The position numbers and the translations under genes were made by a program. The notes beneath the pieces were generated by a model. That model had not been told where the DNA came from, made no database searches, and saw nothing but the letters and a program-made list of their open reading frames with translations. A stretch of DNA of 64,000 nt from Planococcus kocurii (GTDB taxonomy: Bacteria; Bacillota; Bacilli; Bacillales_A; Planococcaceae), in contig NZ_CP013661.2 in the NCBI RefSeq assembly GCF_001465835.2, positions 558,001-622,000 of the forward strand, written 5' to 3'. Positions 39,372-52,214 of this stretch are shown piece after piece. The stretch's first letter is position 1. Every line of letters starts with the position of its first letter.

Positions 39372-40946
39372 TTATATATTTTGTTGTTTTTCAATAATAG
39401 TTGTTCGTTGTGACCAGACAACAAAGAGAATGGCTAACACGGCTAAGACTACGCCTAACGAAATCAATAGCGAACCAGTGAAACCTATGACAATGTACCC
39501 AATTGCAGCGATACCTGCAGCGGTTAACGCATACGGTATCTGAGTTAAGACATGGTCCATATGATTGCTTCCCGCTCCTGTCGAAGACAAGATCGTCGTA
39601 TCGGAAATCGGTGAACAATGATCACCAAAAACCGCTCCTGCTAACACTGCTGATAACGCTGGCAATAATAAGGATGGGTCAGCCTCAATCATAATTGTAC
39701 CGGCAATCGGTAATAAAATACCGAAAGACCCCCACGATGTTCCTGTAGAAAAAGCCATAACACCCGCTAACACAAACAGTAAAACGGGAAGAATAGCTGT
39801 CGGAACATTGCCTTCAGACACAACGCCTGCTAAATATGCACCCGTTTCAAGTAACCCGATCAAAGAAGTCAGCGACCAAGCAAAAATCAAGATTAGCACT
39901 GCACCCATCATTGATTTGATACCTGCCCAAATGCCTTTGCCAATCCAGCCCACGTTAGCTGTTTCGTTCTTTTTCATTTGCATAACGTATAAGATAATGG
40001 ACGTTAATGCGCCTAGCACACCACCTGTTAATAAGGAAGCTGGCACATCTGTATTTTCAAAAATCAACCAAATATCAAATACTTGATCTGCGTTCTGATA
40101 GCCCGTCCATATCATTGCCCCTACTGTACCAACAATCAACAATAAAATTGGTAGTAATAAATCTCTAACATGTCCATGTGAATGAGTTGGAAAATCTTCT
40201 TTCATTTCACCTGGAATTGTTTTGTTAGGATCAAAAAGTTGTCCTTCCGTAATGGCAAGCACTTCATGTTTCTTCATTTCACCAAAATCAACATCACGAA
40301 TAGCAACAAAAAAGACAATAGCTAGAGAAGCAACTACATAAAAGTTCATCGGTGCCATCCACAGGAAAGCTTCTAATGCGGAATATTCAACAAAAGTTTG
40401 TCCTGCTAAAATCGTCGCAATAATCCCAATAATTGCAGCTCCCCAACTTGATACGGGAGAAACGACACAAACAGGTGCAGCAGTCGAATCGATAAAGTAC
40501 GCGAGCTTAGCGCGTGACACTTTATAACGATCAGTAATTGGACGTGCAACTTGTCCTACAGCTAAAGCATTGAAATAGTCATCGATGAAGATCACAATTC
40601 CAAGAACTACTGTTAGAACCTTCGCCCCTCTTCGCGACTTGATACGTGTGGAAGCCCATTCAGCGAAAGCATGGCTGCCTCCTGATAAACTAACGAATGC
40701 TGTAATAATGCCAAGCAACAACAAGAAAAGAATGATAAAGACGTTGTAAGCGTTGAAACCTTCATCCCAAAAAATAATCGTAAATGATGTTACAAGCTCT
40801 TGTAAGGCATCAAGTGGTGCAAACCATGTCAATATTACAGCTGCTGCTACAATACCGGTACCTAGCGACAATAGCACACGACGCGTTAAAAGTACCATAA
40901 CGATTGCAATAATCGGCGGCAAAATCGAAAAAATCGTATTCTCCAT
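39372..40946 (-). CDS. NhaC-family transporter, probable lysine transporter under L-box control
   Basis: The ATG at 40946 after TAGGAGGAGTTTTT gives 524 residues. The protein has about twelve membrane helices and NhaC-superfamily motifs such as FIDDYFNALAVGQVARPITDRY and VFGDHCSPISDTTILSS. Most NhaC relatives are annotated Na+/H+ antiporters. The leader carries a lysine riboswitch, and a NhaC-family group under L-box control (called LysW in comparative genomics) is predicted to import lysine. That role is therefore more likely than sodium export, though unproven. Confidence 0.85.
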   Translation of the reverse strand: MENTIFSILPPIIAIVMVLLTRRVLLSLGTGIVAAAVILTWFAPLDALQELVTSFTIIFWDEGFNAYNVFIILFLLLLGIITAFVSLSGGSHAFAEWASTRIKSRRGAKVLTVVLGIVIFIDDYFNALAVGQVARPITDRYKVSRAKLAYFIDSTAAPVCVVSPVSSWGAAIIGIIATILAGQTFVEYSALEAFLWMAPMNFYVVASLAIVFFVAIRDVDFGEMKKHEVLAITEGQLFDPNKTIPGEMKEDFPTHSHGHVRDLLLPILLLIVGTVGAMIWTGYQNADQVFDIWLIFENTDVPASLLTGGVLGALTSIILYVMQMKKNETANVGWIGKGIWAGIKSMMGAVLILIFAWSLTSLIGLLETGAYLAGVVSEGNVPTAILPVLLFVLAGVMAFSTGTSWGSFGILLPIAGTIMIEADPSLLLPALSAVLAGAVFGDHCSPISDTTILSSTGAGSNHMDHVLTQIPYALTAAGIAAIGYIVIGFTGSLLISLGVVLAVLAILFVVWSQRTTIIEKQQNI

Positions 40947-40990
40947 AAAAACTCCTCCTAATTTTTGATGGGTGAAAAATGAGATAAAAA

Positions 40991-41030
40991 AAGCCGACCT
41001 CTCCAATTGGATAAAGTCAGCCTTCTACAA
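40991..41030 (-). terminator. Riboswitch expression platform: terminator with competing antiterminator strand
   Basis: On the minus strand GCTGAC...GGTCGGC with inner TATCC/GGAGA pairs forms a hairpin followed by a seven-base T-run, before the start codon. Just upstream TTGTAG (41025-41030) can pair with CTACA from the aptamer's 3' end (41062-41066), giving a plausible antiterminator. Confidence 0.75.
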
Positions 41031-41059
41031 TTCGTCTGTGCATTAGAACATCAAACAAC

Positions 41060-41232
41060 CCTGTAGCTCCCCATTTAAGCTGTTGCTCAAATGACAGTGA
41101 CATTCTTATTTAGAATGACCCCAATCCATCTTCTTAGACCTAGAAAATCGATTTCGGCAAAACTTCCTTTCAGATGCGTTCAACGCGGTCAAACTCGCGC
41201 ATCTTACTGATCAGTCCTGCAGCCTCTACCCA
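41060..41232 (-). ncRNA. Lysine riboswitch (L-box) aptamer
   Basis: On the minus strand conserved L-box blocks occur in order: GGTAGAGGCTGCA (41232-41218), a downstream CAGTAAGATGCGCGAG segment, TGAAAGGAAGTTTTGCCGAA, CACTGTCATTTGAGCA, and finally AATGGGGAGCTAC near 41063. The last pairs back with the first GTAG to close P1. Spacing and order match the lysC leader of B. subtilis. This leader should reduce expression of the NhaC-family gene when lysine is abundant. Confidence 0.88.
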
Positions 41233-41307
41233 CCAATATATATTTCTTTATTAGCATAGCCCAAAATCACCATAAAATCAACTGCGTTTATATTCCGAAT
41301 AGGCCTT

Positions 41308-42651
41308 CTACTTCAAGGCTTTGCTATGAAAATACTCGCTAAACACATCACGCAGAAACTCTGGCATAAAATATGTCTTAGCCGCTCTTTTCAAGCTTGG
41401 AAAAAAGTAGCCAAACGTTAACATGTCTAACGTAACCAATCGGTAAGTTTGATCGTGCACTGCTAGTTGCCCATTGATATAAAACCGGTGATTTATAATT
41501 TCCATATTCAAATGAATCATCTTGCCAAACACCGCGCCACGGAATCCCATTCCTTTTAACTCGAGCTGTGGCCATTCTGAGTTCAAAGACTGCAAATAAA
41601 TCTCTTTTAACTCGGCTCCGCTTAGCTCGACAAGACAAGGGTTGATTGGATGAGGCAGCATTTGATGAAAGTTGTAGCGAGTCATCGCACCTTTTGCCAT
41701 ATCTTCCATAAATATTCCGGCATTAAATAACGCACAATCGGCTTCTGTAAATTCAATCAGCGCTTGTCCAAACAAAGTTGCCAGCTCTGAATCTTTAAAC
41801 CACTCTGCTTTTAGCGTCTTGTCGCTATGAAAAACTAACTCGTTCATTTGTATTTTTCCCTGCTCGATTAGCCGTTCATCAAATCCTTCTTGTTCTTCGC
41901 GTAACCGAGACACTTCAACGAGTTGCGCAGTGGTTTTTTCAAATGCTTCTGCTACAGCAATATGACCAACGTAAACACCGAATTTTCCTGCAGCACCTAG
42001 CAAAGTGTCCCCTTGCCATTTGCCTTCATGAAAAACATGATGCGTATGTGCCCCCAAAATAATATTGATTTGTGGACAAAGATCCGCCAATAACTCGTCT
42101 TCTTTAATGCCAAGATGTGATAAGCAAATAATTAAATCCGTGTGTTCTTCAATTTCTTTTACTGCTTGAATAATAGATTCTTTGGCATCTGTAAGTCGCC
42201 AACCCAGTTTATGATAAAAAGGCGTAAACTCTGCGGTTGCACCCACTAATCCAATCCGTTTTCCGTTTGTTGTACGGATAATATGATAGGGCTTAGCCCA
42301 TTGAGGTCGATTGCCACGCAAATCAAATAAATTTGACACCACCACTTTAAAATCGGCTTGAACATACAAATCAGCAAGCTCTTCTTTTGACAGTGTAATG
42401 CCTTCGTTATTGCCAATCGTCACAGCATCGTATTGCGCTTCGTTTAGTAATTGCACATTGCCTTTGCCTGCTGTGCCTTCTGTATAAGGATGCGAACGAT
42501 CAACATGGTCACCAATATCTAAAATAAGACAGACGTCGCCTTCTTCTTCGTGCCATCTTTTTCGTTCAGCTAAAAACGATTTAATCTGTGGCCAATTTGT
42601 AAAATGGCTATGCAAATCATTTGTATGATAAATATGAATAGTTTCACTCAT
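41308..42651 (-). CDS. yunD: Bifunctional metallophosphatase/5'-nucleotidase (YunD-like)
   Basis: The 447-residue protein begins with the calcineurin-like phosphoesterase motif YHTNDLHSHF, then LDIGDHVDRS, GNNEG and GAHTHH metal-ligand motifs. This is followed by a C-terminal 5'-nucleotidase domain from about residue 280. No signal peptide is visible, so it is probably cytoplasmic, as for B. subtilis YunD. It hydrolyses nucleotides or UDP-sugars. It is 12 bases downstream of yunE on the same strand. Confidence 0.88.
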   Translation of the reverse strand: MSETIHIYHTNDLHSHFTNWPQIKSFLAERKRWHEEEGDVCLILDIGDHVDRSHPYTEGTAGKGNVQLLNEAQYDAVTIGNNEGITLSKEELADLYVQADFKVVVSNLFDLRGNRPQWAKPYHIIRTTNGKRIGLVGATAEFTPFYHKLGWRLTDAKESIIQAVKEIEEHTDLIICLSHLGIKEDELLADLCPQINIILGAHTHHVFHEGKWQGDTLLGAAGKFGVYVGHIAVAEAFEKTTAQLVEVSRLREEQEGFDERLIEQGKIQMNELVFHSDKTLKAEWFKDSELATLFGQALIEFTEADCALFNAGIFMEDMAKGAMTRYNFHQMLPHPINPCLVELSGAELKEIYLQSLNSEWPQLELKGMGFRGAVFGKMIHLNMEIINHRFYINGQLAVHDQTYRLVTLDMLTFGYFFPSLKRAAKTYFMPEFLRDVFSEYFHSKALK

Positions 42652-42663
42652 GAAAACACCTCT

Positions 42664-43491
42664 TTAAGAACTAAATATTCCTTCATAAATCGATCGCAAC
42701 CCGAGAATCAAAAGGACAATACGCAAAATGGTCACCAGCATTTCCGAATTCAGGCGCTTGTTTAACTTCGCACCTATTTTCGCACCCATGTATGCACCTG
42801 GAACAACGGCTAGCGTATAAATCCATGGCACGTTTCCTAATGAGATATGGGTAACGGAGTTGACAAGTGCTGATAAAAACACCATAAACATAGACGTCCC
42901 AATGGCTACATGTGGTGGGAATAAGAACAATAAAATCATCGCAGGCACGATAATTGAGCCACCACCGATACCGAACAACCCTGAAGCCACTCCAACAAAA
43001 AAAGTTAATAACAAGGCAAACCAAATTGGATAACCATAAATATATTCTTTATTTTGATTGTCTATAAACGTTGTTTTACGACCGTTGTCCACGAACCAGC
43101 GAACCGCTTTGAGCCGGTCGCGCAACAGTAAAAGCAGCGATAGAAAAACGAGAAGAATTCCGAAATACAGATTGAATGACGGCAAATCCAAGTTTTTATT
43201 AACAAAAGCACCAATGATTGTACCGGGTGCACTTCCTGCAAAGAAAATAAGTCCGCTTTTATAATCGACTGTTCGAACTTTCATATAAGCTAAAGTTGAA
43301 GACAAGCCTGTGAAAATCATCATGATGACTGATAAGCCAACAATTTTCTGAGGCGAAAGGTCCGGAAAAAACGCAAAACTGGTGCCTAGAAAAAGTAAAG
43401 CTGGAACCAGTATAACGCCACCACCAAGCCCTATCAATGCACCCACTATGCCAGAAGCCACTCCGACAAGTGCCATAACGATAAAAACCAT
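42664..43491 (-). CDS. yunE: TSUP family sulfite/anion exporter (YunE-like)
   Basis: The 275-residue protein has eight membrane helices in two repeats, each led by a glycine-rich turn: GVASGIVGALIGLGGG near residue 10 and GVASGLFGIGGGSI near residue 165. These are the hallmarks of TSUP (TauE/SafE) anion exporters. The start codon overlaps the stop of yunF by one base. The substrate is unknown; sulfur compounds are usual. Confidence 0.9.
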   Translation of the reverse strand: MVFIVMALVGVASGIVGALIGLGGGVILVPALLFLGTSFAFFPDLSPQKIVGLSVIMMIFTGLSSTLAYMKVRTVDYKSGLIFFAGSAPGTIIGAFVNKNLDLPSFNLYFGILLVFLSLLLLLRDRLKAVRWFVDNGRKTTFIDNQNKEYIYGYPIWFALLLTFFVGVASGLFGIGGGSIIVPAMILLFLFPPHVAIGTSMFMVFLSALVNSVTHISLGNVPWIYTLAVVPGAYMGAKIGAKLNKRLNSEMLVTILRIVLLILGLRSIYEGIFSS

Positions 43492-44351
43492 TAAAATCCT
43501 CCTTCAAATAAATCCATTTGCTTTGGTGAAAGCCCGTCAAATGATAAATCATTCATATTCTGGAACTCTTTAGCGTCACCTGCTGCATGGCCTCCTGAGT
43601 TATTATTAAAAATCACGTAGACCGTTTCTGCTGTTTGCGCCAATAGGTTTACAGCACGACTGATTTCGCCCAGTTCTTCTTTATTATAATCATAGAGATA
43701 ACGAACTTCCCGCCAGTTTTGTCCATGCCCTGGATTTAGCCAGCCATGAACATTGCGACCGTGAATACGAAGTAGCACTTTGTCTGTTCTTGAAGAAATT
43801 GGAACCAGTGGAATTGAGCCATCTCCTGCCTGCGGTTCGTCACACACTGTGTGAATCAACTGATTATCCCGTAAGAAGTCCACGGTTTTTTCACTCATCC
43901 CATTGGCATACCAGGATTGATGACGAAATTCGATTGCCAGATCAAATTCTTTTAAACGCCCGGTAATCTCTCGAAGTTGATCGACATTGTCTTTTTGGCA
44001 ATCAAACCACGGCGGAAACTGAAGCAGTACCATTGCCAGTTTCCCAGCTTCTTTTAATGGGCGAATGGATTTTTTAAACGCTTCAAACATGTCATCGCGT
44101 GAGTCAAATGGATTTTCTCCACGCAGATGTCCTGTCATTCCTTGATAAGCTTTTACTACAAACTGAAACGGCTCTGGCGTTTCTTCCATCCACTTCCGAA
44201 TATTTTTTTCCGGCTGAACTGCATAAAAGGAGGAATCCAATTCTACAATTGGAAAATGAGCACTGTAATCGATCAATTTATCTGTTTTCTTTGAGCCAGG
44301 GCTATAGACATCTGGATGGTCTCCCCACCCCGTCAAACCTACATAAATCAT
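43491..44351 (-). CDS. yunF: DUF72 family protein (YunF-like)
   Basis: The 286-residue protein is a DUF72 TIM-barrel-like protein, beginning MIYVGLTGWGDHPDVYSP and containing LAIEFRHQSWY and a YVIFNNNSGGHA segment typical of the family. The family is widespread and of unknown activity. It is the first gene of the yunF-yunE-yunD set as in B. subtilis. No riboswitch is seen upstream. Confidence 0.9.
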   Translation of the reverse strand: MIYVGLTGWGDHPDVYSPGSKKTDKLIDYSAHFPIVELDSSFYAVQPEKNIRKWMEETPEPFQFVVKAYQGMTGHLRGENPFDSRDDMFEAFKKSIRPLKEAGKLAMVLLQFPPWFDCQKDNVDQLREITGRLKEFDLAIEFRHQSWYANGMSEKTVDFLRDNQLIHTVCDEPQAGDGSIPLVPISSRTDKVLLRIHGRNVHGWLNPGHGQNWREVRYLYDYNKEELGEISRAVNLLAQTAETVYVIFNNNSGGHAAGDAKEFQNMNDLSFDGLSPKQMDLFEGGF

Positions 44352-44545
44352 CGTCCCGCCTCCATTTCTGGTTATTATTTTATGATAGCATAGAAAAAAT
44401 AGAACGTCTTTTTTTAAAGGGAGTTTCTTTTGATCAATTGAGAGTTCAGGGAGAAAATATTATTTTAGGTTACTAAGATAGCCGTCTAGTTAGAAGTATT
44501 TTAATTCCACCGAATAGCATGGGAAGCAATTAAATCTTACAAGAC

Positions 44546-44595
44546 ACAAAAAGACTGTCACCAAAAGTCATATTTCATGACCTTTTGGGACAGCC
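44546..44595 (-). terminator. Terminator of the suf operon
   Basis: CTGTCCCAAAAG and CTTTTGGTGACAG-type arms flank a GTCATGAAATATGAC inner hairpin and are followed by a T-run on the minus strand, after sufB. Confidence 0.82.
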
Positions 44596-44612
44596 CGTTA
44601 GTTATTCGTCTA

Positions 44613-46010
44613 TTAACCGATCGAGCCTTCCATTTCGAACTTGATTAAACGGTTCATTTCTACCGCATATTCCATTGGAAGTTCTTTCGTGAATGGTTCG
44701 ATAAAGCCCATTACGATCATTTCTGTTGCTTCTTGCTCAGAAACACCACGGCTCATCAAGTAGAACAATTGCTCTTCAGATACTTTTGAAACTTTCGCTT
44801 CGTGCTCCAAAGAAACGTTATCGTTTAAAATTTCGTTGTATGGAATTGTATCAGAAGTTGACTGATTGTCCATAATTAACGTATCACATTCAATGTTTGA
44901 ACGTGCGCCGTCCGCTTTACGTCCAAAATGAACGATTCCGCGATACGAAACTTTCCCGCCTTGTTTTGAAATTGATTTCGAAACAATCGATGAAGATGTA
45001 TTTGGAGCCAAGTGAATCATTTTCGCTCCAGCGTCTTGATGCTGTCCTTTACCAGCGATTGCAATCGACAAAGTCATGCCGCGTGCGCCTTCACCTTTCA
45101 AGTAAATAGCTGGGTATTTCATTGTCAATTTCGAACCGATGTTGCCATCAATCCATTCCATTGTTCCGTTCGCGTCAACAAATGCACGCTTTGTTACAAG
45201 GTTAAAGACATTGTTTGCCCAGTTTTGAATTGTCGTATAACGGCAATAAGCATCTTTTTTCACAATAATTTCAACAACAGCAGAGTGAAGTGAATTCGTT
45301 GTGTAAACAGGAGCTGTACAGCCCTCTACATAATGAACGCTTGCGCCTTCATCAACGATAATTAATGTACGCTCAAATTGGCCCATGTTTTCCGAGTTGA
45401 TACGGAAATAAGCTTGAAGTGGAGATTCTACTTTAATGCCTTTTGGCACGTAAATAAATGATCCACCAGACCAAACTGCCGTATTCAACGCTGCAAACTT
45501 ATTATCTGCTGCTGGAATTACTGACTGCCAATATTCTTTGAAAAGGTCTTCGTTTTCACGAAGAGCAGAACCGGTATCTTTAAAGATAATCCCCATGTCT
45601 TCCAATTCAACTTTCATGTTGTGGTAAACAACTTCAGATTCGTACTGAGCCGAAACACCAGCCAAATACTTTTGCTCTGCTTCTGGAATACCTAATTTAT
45701 CGAATGTGCGTTTGATTTCTTCAGGAACTTCATCCCATGAAGTTTGGCTCGCTTCTGATGGTTTTACGTAATACGTAATTTCATCAAAGTTTAGTGAACC
45801 TAAATCGCCGCCCCATTGTGGCATTGGCATTGAATAAAACAATTTTAATGCTTTCAGACGGGATTTTAACATCCATTCTGGCTCATCTTTAATTTTTGAA
45901 ATTTCTCTTACAATATCTTCAGTCAGGCCACGTTTAGATCTAAAAACTGATACATCTTTGTCGTGGAACCCATATTTATAATCACCGATTTCCGGCATTT
46001 TTTTCGCCAT
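44613..46010 (-). CDS. sufB: Fe-S cluster assembly scaffold protein SufB
   Basis: The 465-residue protein matches SufB: N-terminal [13 protein letters not shown], the beta-helical core with [19 protein letters not shown], and a C-terminal [21 protein letters not shown]. It forms the SufBC2D scaffold where clusters are built. It is the last gene of sufC-D-S-U-B, 20 bases after sufU. Confidence 0.96.
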   Translation of the reverse strand: MAKKMPEIGDYKYGFHDKDVSVFRSKRGLTEDIVREISKIKDEPEWMLKSRLKALKLFYSMPMPQWGGDLGSLNFDEITYYVKPSEASQTSWDEVPEEIKRTFDKLGIPEAEQKYLAGVSAQYESEVVYHNMKVELEDMGIIFKDTGSALRENEDLFKEYWQSVIPAADNKFAALNTAVWSGGSFIYVPKGIKVESPLQAYFRINSENMGQFERTLIIVDEGASVHYVEGCTAPVYTTNSLHSAVVEIIVKKDAYCRYTTIQNWANNVFNLVTKRAFVDANGTMEWIDGNIGSKLTMKYPAIYLKGEGARGMTLSIAIAGKGQHQDAGAKMIHLAPNTSSSIVSKSISKQGGKVSYRGIVHFGRKADGARSNIECDTLIMDNQSTSDTIPYNEILNDNVSLEHEAKVSKVSEEQLFYLMSRGVSEQEATEMIVMGFIEPFTKELPMEYAVEMNRLIKFEMEGSIG

Positions 46011-46030
46011 CGTCGTTCCTCCGTTCTATA

Positions 46031-48994
<2,964 letters not shown>

Positions 48995-49012
48995 GCTAGT
49001 CTCTCCCTTCAA

Positions 49013-49789
49013 TTATGCTTGTCCTACAGTCTCGTCTTCAATGCCAAGTTCAGCTTTGATCCAGTCATATCCTTCAGACTCGAGTTTAAGAGAAAGTTCT
49101 TCTCCGCCTGATTTAACGACGCGGCCTTGCATCATAACGTGAACATGATCAGGCGTAATGTAGTTTAGTAGACGCTGATAGTGAGTGATAATCAGGCAAC
49201 CAAAATTTTCGCTTCTCATTTGGTTAATGCCATCTGAAACAACTTTTAATGCATCAATATCAAGTCCAGAGTCAATTTCGTCTAGAACAGCGATTTTAGG
49301 TTTGATCATCATAAGTTGTAAAATTTCATTACGTTTCTTTTCTCCGCCTGAAAAACCTTCGTTCAAGTAACGTTGCGCCATTTCTTGTTCCATATCCAGA
49401 ACTTCCATTTTGCTGTCTAGTTCACGAATAAATTTCATCAATGAAATTTCAGATCCTTCTTCGCGACGAGCGTTCATTGCAGAACGCATAAAGTCTGCGT
49501 TTGTTACGCCAGAAATTTCGCTTGGGTATTGCATTCCTAGGAAAAGACCTGCACGAGCGCGTTCGTCAACTTCCATCTCTAGAACGTCTTCGCCGTCAAG
49601 TGTAATTGTTCCTTGAGTTACTTCATATTTAGGATGACCCATAATAGCTGACGCTAGTGTTGATTTACCCGTACCGTTAGGCCCCATAATTGCGTGAATT
49701 TCACCTGTATTAATTGTTAAGTCTACACCCTTTAAAATCTCTTTGTCTTCGATTTTAACGTGTAAATCTTTAATGACCAAAGTTGACAT
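49013..49789 (-). CDS. sufC: Fe-S cluster assembly ATPase SufC
   Basis: The 258-residue ABC-type ATPase has Walker A GPNGTGKST, the ABC signature FSGGEKKRNE and Walker B IAVLDEIDSGLD. It drives the SufBCD scaffold. It is the first gene of the operon, with a GGAGG ribosome site. The upstream region to about 50020 is AT-rich and I see no riboswitch in it. Confidence 0.96.
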   Translation of the reverse strand: MSTLVIKDLHVKIEDKEILKGVDLTINTGEIHAIMGPNGTGKSTLASAIMGHPKYEVTQGTITLDGEDVLEMEVDERARAGLFLGMQYPSEISGVTNADFMRSAMNARREEGSEISLMKFIRELDSKMEVLDMEQEMAQRYLNEGFSGGEKKRNEILQLMMIKPKIAVLDEIDSGLDIDALKVVSDGINQMRSENFGCLIITHYQRLLNYITPDHVHVMMQGRVVKSGGEELSLKLESEGYDWIKAELGIEDETVGQA

Positions 49790-50018
49790 GTAAATACCTC
49801 CATAAAGTTAATGTTGAATGGAAAACCATTCTTAATTAGTATCATTCTAATCTTAACTCATATTCACCTTACTAGCAAATCATTAAACTACTAAAAAAAT
49901 GACGATAAAACAATTTAGATTGCTGCATTTATCACTTATTTGTAAAAGCCTAGTGTGACAACTGTCACACCTTCATATTTTCAATAAAAGAATCCTAATT
50001 GAGAAATTATATCAATAA

Positions 50019-50046
50019 AAAAGCCAGCATCCGAAGATACTGGCTT
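50019..50046 (-). terminator. Terminator of the small ORF at 50067
   Basis: On the minus strand AAGCCAG...CTGGCTT with inner ATC-TTCG-GAT stem is followed by a T-run. It lies 21 bases after the small ORF's stop and supports that ORF as a gene. Confidence 0.85.
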
Positions 50047-50066
50047 CATGTTGTTATATGCTCTGC

Positions 50067-50258
50067 TTAGTCTCGATGAACCTGCCGCTCGATCTGGCTG
50101 GCTACTTTTTGGCCTAGCTGATAATCTTGTTCACGACGTTGTTCTACTTCGAGAATTTTGTCCGGGTCATTTTGATATTCGTCAATTCCGAAGCCATGCG
50201 CATTTCTAAATGCATGCTCCATTTTATCGGTCTTCTCAATGCCGTTCGATTCAATAAT
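50067..50258 (-). CDS. Small hypothetical protein, possible ATT start codon
   Basis: The frame gives up to 63 residues ending ...EQRREQDYQLGQKVASQIERQVHRD-type sequence, soluble and charged, with good codon character. AAAGGA (50266-50271) sits exactly seven bases before the ATT at 50258. The only ATG in frame (50222) would give 51 residues and has no ribosome site. A terminator follows. I do not recognise a family. AUU is a known but rare start codon in bacteria, so the longer form is inferred. Confidence 0.5.
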   Translation of the reverse strand: MIESNGIEKTDKMEHAFRNAHGFGIDEYQNDPDKILEVEQRREQDYQLGQKVASQIERQVHRD

Positions 50259-50385
50259 GAACCATTCCTTTCAATCTGTTGATTTAACGCTTACCTTTTA
50301 CAGTATACCCGATAAAAGAGCAAATAAACACCAAAATAATCAAACTAATCTGAAAACAGATCTTTTGCCTTATACATAACTTCAT

Positions 50386-50425
50386 CAAAAAGCCCTCTGA
50401 CATTTAGTTGTCAAAGGGCTTTCTG
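50386..50425 (-). terminator. Terminator of the lipoprotein gene
   Basis: AAAGCCCT-N-TGACA and TTGTCAAAGGGCTTT pair around TTTAG, T-run on the minus strand. Confidence 0.85.
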
Positions 50426-50426
50426 C

Positions 50427-50942
50427 TTATTGTGAAACTTCGTTTTGAATACTAGAACCGGCTAACCCTTGCTCTGTTAGCAATTCATTTAACAACGTAT
50501 CTGCTTCGGTGAACTTTTCGTCAGCTGCTTCAAAAGATGCATCTTTCGTTAATTCTTCCGCTTTTATTTCATAGGACTCACGAATAGCTGTGAATGCCGT
50601 TTCAATTTGTTCTTTTTGATTTTCTAATACCGCTGGAATTTCCAAGGTCTCAATAGCAGCAGCTGAATCTTTAGCAGAAACAATCGCTGCGTCTGTCATC
50701 GCTTTCAGCTCTTCACCTTCTGGTAATAGGTCTTCTGCTTTCATTTTTTCAAATGTGTTCAGATCTACATCAACTGCATTGATCGTATTTGAAATGGTCA
50801 GATAAAATCTCATCATGTCTTTCTTAACATCTTTGCTATCTTCTGAACTGGTAGTAGCTTCAGTTGACTCCGCTGATTGTTCTTCTCCACAGCCAGCCAA
50901 TAATACCGCCGCTGATAAACCAATTGCCCATAATTTCTTCAT
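50427..50942 (-). CDS. Small cell-surface lipoprotein of unknown function
   Basis: The 171-residue protein has a lipoprotein signal (MKKLWAIGLSAAVLLAGC) with lipobox LAGC at about residues 15-18. A serine/threonine-rich linker is followed by a long acidic, helical domain. The family is not recognised. It is a single-gene unit between the DAACS transporter and the suf cluster. Confidence 0.8.
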   Translation of the reverse strand: MKKLWAIGLSAAVLLAGCGEEQSAESTEATTSSEDSKDVKKDMMRFYLTISNTINAVDVDLNTFEKMKAEDLLPEGEELKAMTDAAIVSAKDSAAAIETLEIPAVLENQKEQIETAFTAIRESYEIKAEELTKDASFEAADEKFTEADTLLNELLTEQGLAGSSIQNEVSQ

Positions 50943-51041
50943 GGTGTTTCCCCCTATTGTGTAATATCTTCGCTATAATAGCACAGAAATTATCAATAGA
51001 ATAGACCTTTCAAAATAGCCATAATTGTTTGAATCGATCGA

Positions 51042-52214
51042 CTATTGTAAACTTTTTTGACCATTTGTGAAACGGTCGACGATGTGTGCTAAAGCACCAT
51101 CTCCGGTAACATTTGCTGCAGTACCAAAGCTATCTTGCGCCATATAAAGTGCGATCATTAATGCTACCATTGTTGCATCAAATCCTAGCATACTTTGCAG
51201 TAAACCAATCGCTGCCATAACAGCTCCACCTGGTACGCCTGGTGCTGCAATCATCGTAACACCCAACATTAAAATGAATGGAAAGAAGCTGCTAAATGTC
51301 GGCGCTCCACCTGTTAGTAATAATACGCCGATTGCACAGGACACTAATGTAATAGTACTGCCTGATAAATGGATAGTTGCAAACAATGGAACGGTAAAGT
51401 CTGTTACGCGTTCGTTAGCTCCCGACTTGCGTGCTTGACGCAATGTGACGGGGATGGTTGCTGCAGAAGACTGCGTTCCAAGTGCTGTAAAATAAGCAGG
51501 CATCATCGTTTTTAAAATCGATAATGGATTCTTCCCTTTTAATGCACCAGCTGCCGAATATTGCAGCAACAGCATTGTCCAGTGAAGTATGATAATCATC
51601 ACAAAGACGACGGCAAACAACGACAAAATTTCAAATACCGCTCCGCCGTACGCCATATTGGCAAATATACCAAAAATATGAAACGGTAACAGAGGAATAA
51701 TAATGTAAGAAATTGTTTTCTCAATAATTGCCTGAAATTCATCAAAAAACGATACCATTGTTTTGCTTCCTGTAGAAGCCATGCCAATACCTAGTAAAAA
51801 AGCCAAGATCAATGCGGACATAACACCAAAAACAGGTGCCATATCGAGTGCGATAAACGAAGTCGCTAAAGCATGCTCTGGATCTTCCATACTGCTTAAA
51901 GAACCCGCTTTCATAAAGTTAGGCAGAACTGTCGTCGCCACGAAGAACGCTAAGATTCCTGCCGCAATGGTGGAAGCGTATGCAACAACTGTAGCCATCC
52001 CCAATAGCTTACCAGAACCTTTCCCTAGTTTGGCAATTCCCGGTGCAATGAACCCAAGAATGATTAGCGGCACAACAAAGTTTAAAAAGTTACCGAAAAT
52101 CGTTGTAAACGTCGCAAATACTCTCACTATTTCTTTTGGTGCTACTAACCCAATAAGTACCCCTAGAACGATTGCCACCACTATTCGAGGCAATAAACCA
52201 AAATTGAACTTCAT
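51042..52214 (-). CDS. Dicarboxylate/amino acid:cation symporter (DAACS family)
   Basis: The 390-residue protein has eight membrane helices plus re-entrant loops, the DAACS fold. The substrate region includes GTQSSAATIPVTLRQARKSG and the C-terminal PGVPGGAVMAA and MAQDSFGTAANVTGDGA segments. Members import glutamate, aspartate, serine or C4-dicarboxylates with Na+ or H+. The substrate here is not resolved. The N-terminal region is shorter than in GltP. It is a single-gene unit. Confidence 0.88.
   Translation of the reverse strand: MKFNFGLLPRIVVAIVLGVLIGLVAPKEIVRVFATFTTIFGNFLNFVVPLIILGFIAPGIAKLGKGSGKLLGMATVVAYASTIAAGILAFFVATTVLPNFMKAGSLSSMEDPEHALATSFIALDMAPVFGVMSALILAFLLGIGMASTGSKTMVSFFDEFQAIIEKTISYIIIPLLPFHIFGIFANMAYGGAVFEILSLFAVVFVMIIILHWTMLLLQYSAAGALKGKNPLSILKTMMPAYFTALGTQSSAATIPVTLRQARKSGANERVTDFTVPLFATIHLSGSTITLVSCAIGVLLLTGGAPTFSSFFPFILMLGVTMIAAPGVPGGAVMAAIGLLQSMLGFDATMVALMIALYMAQDSFGTAANVTGDGALAHIVDRFTNGQKSLQ

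Noticed and set aside
49800..49860. Fur-like box upstream of sufC (GATACTAATTAAGAATGG region)
   Set aside because: Symmetry is poor and fewer than half the consensus positions match; I cannot support it.
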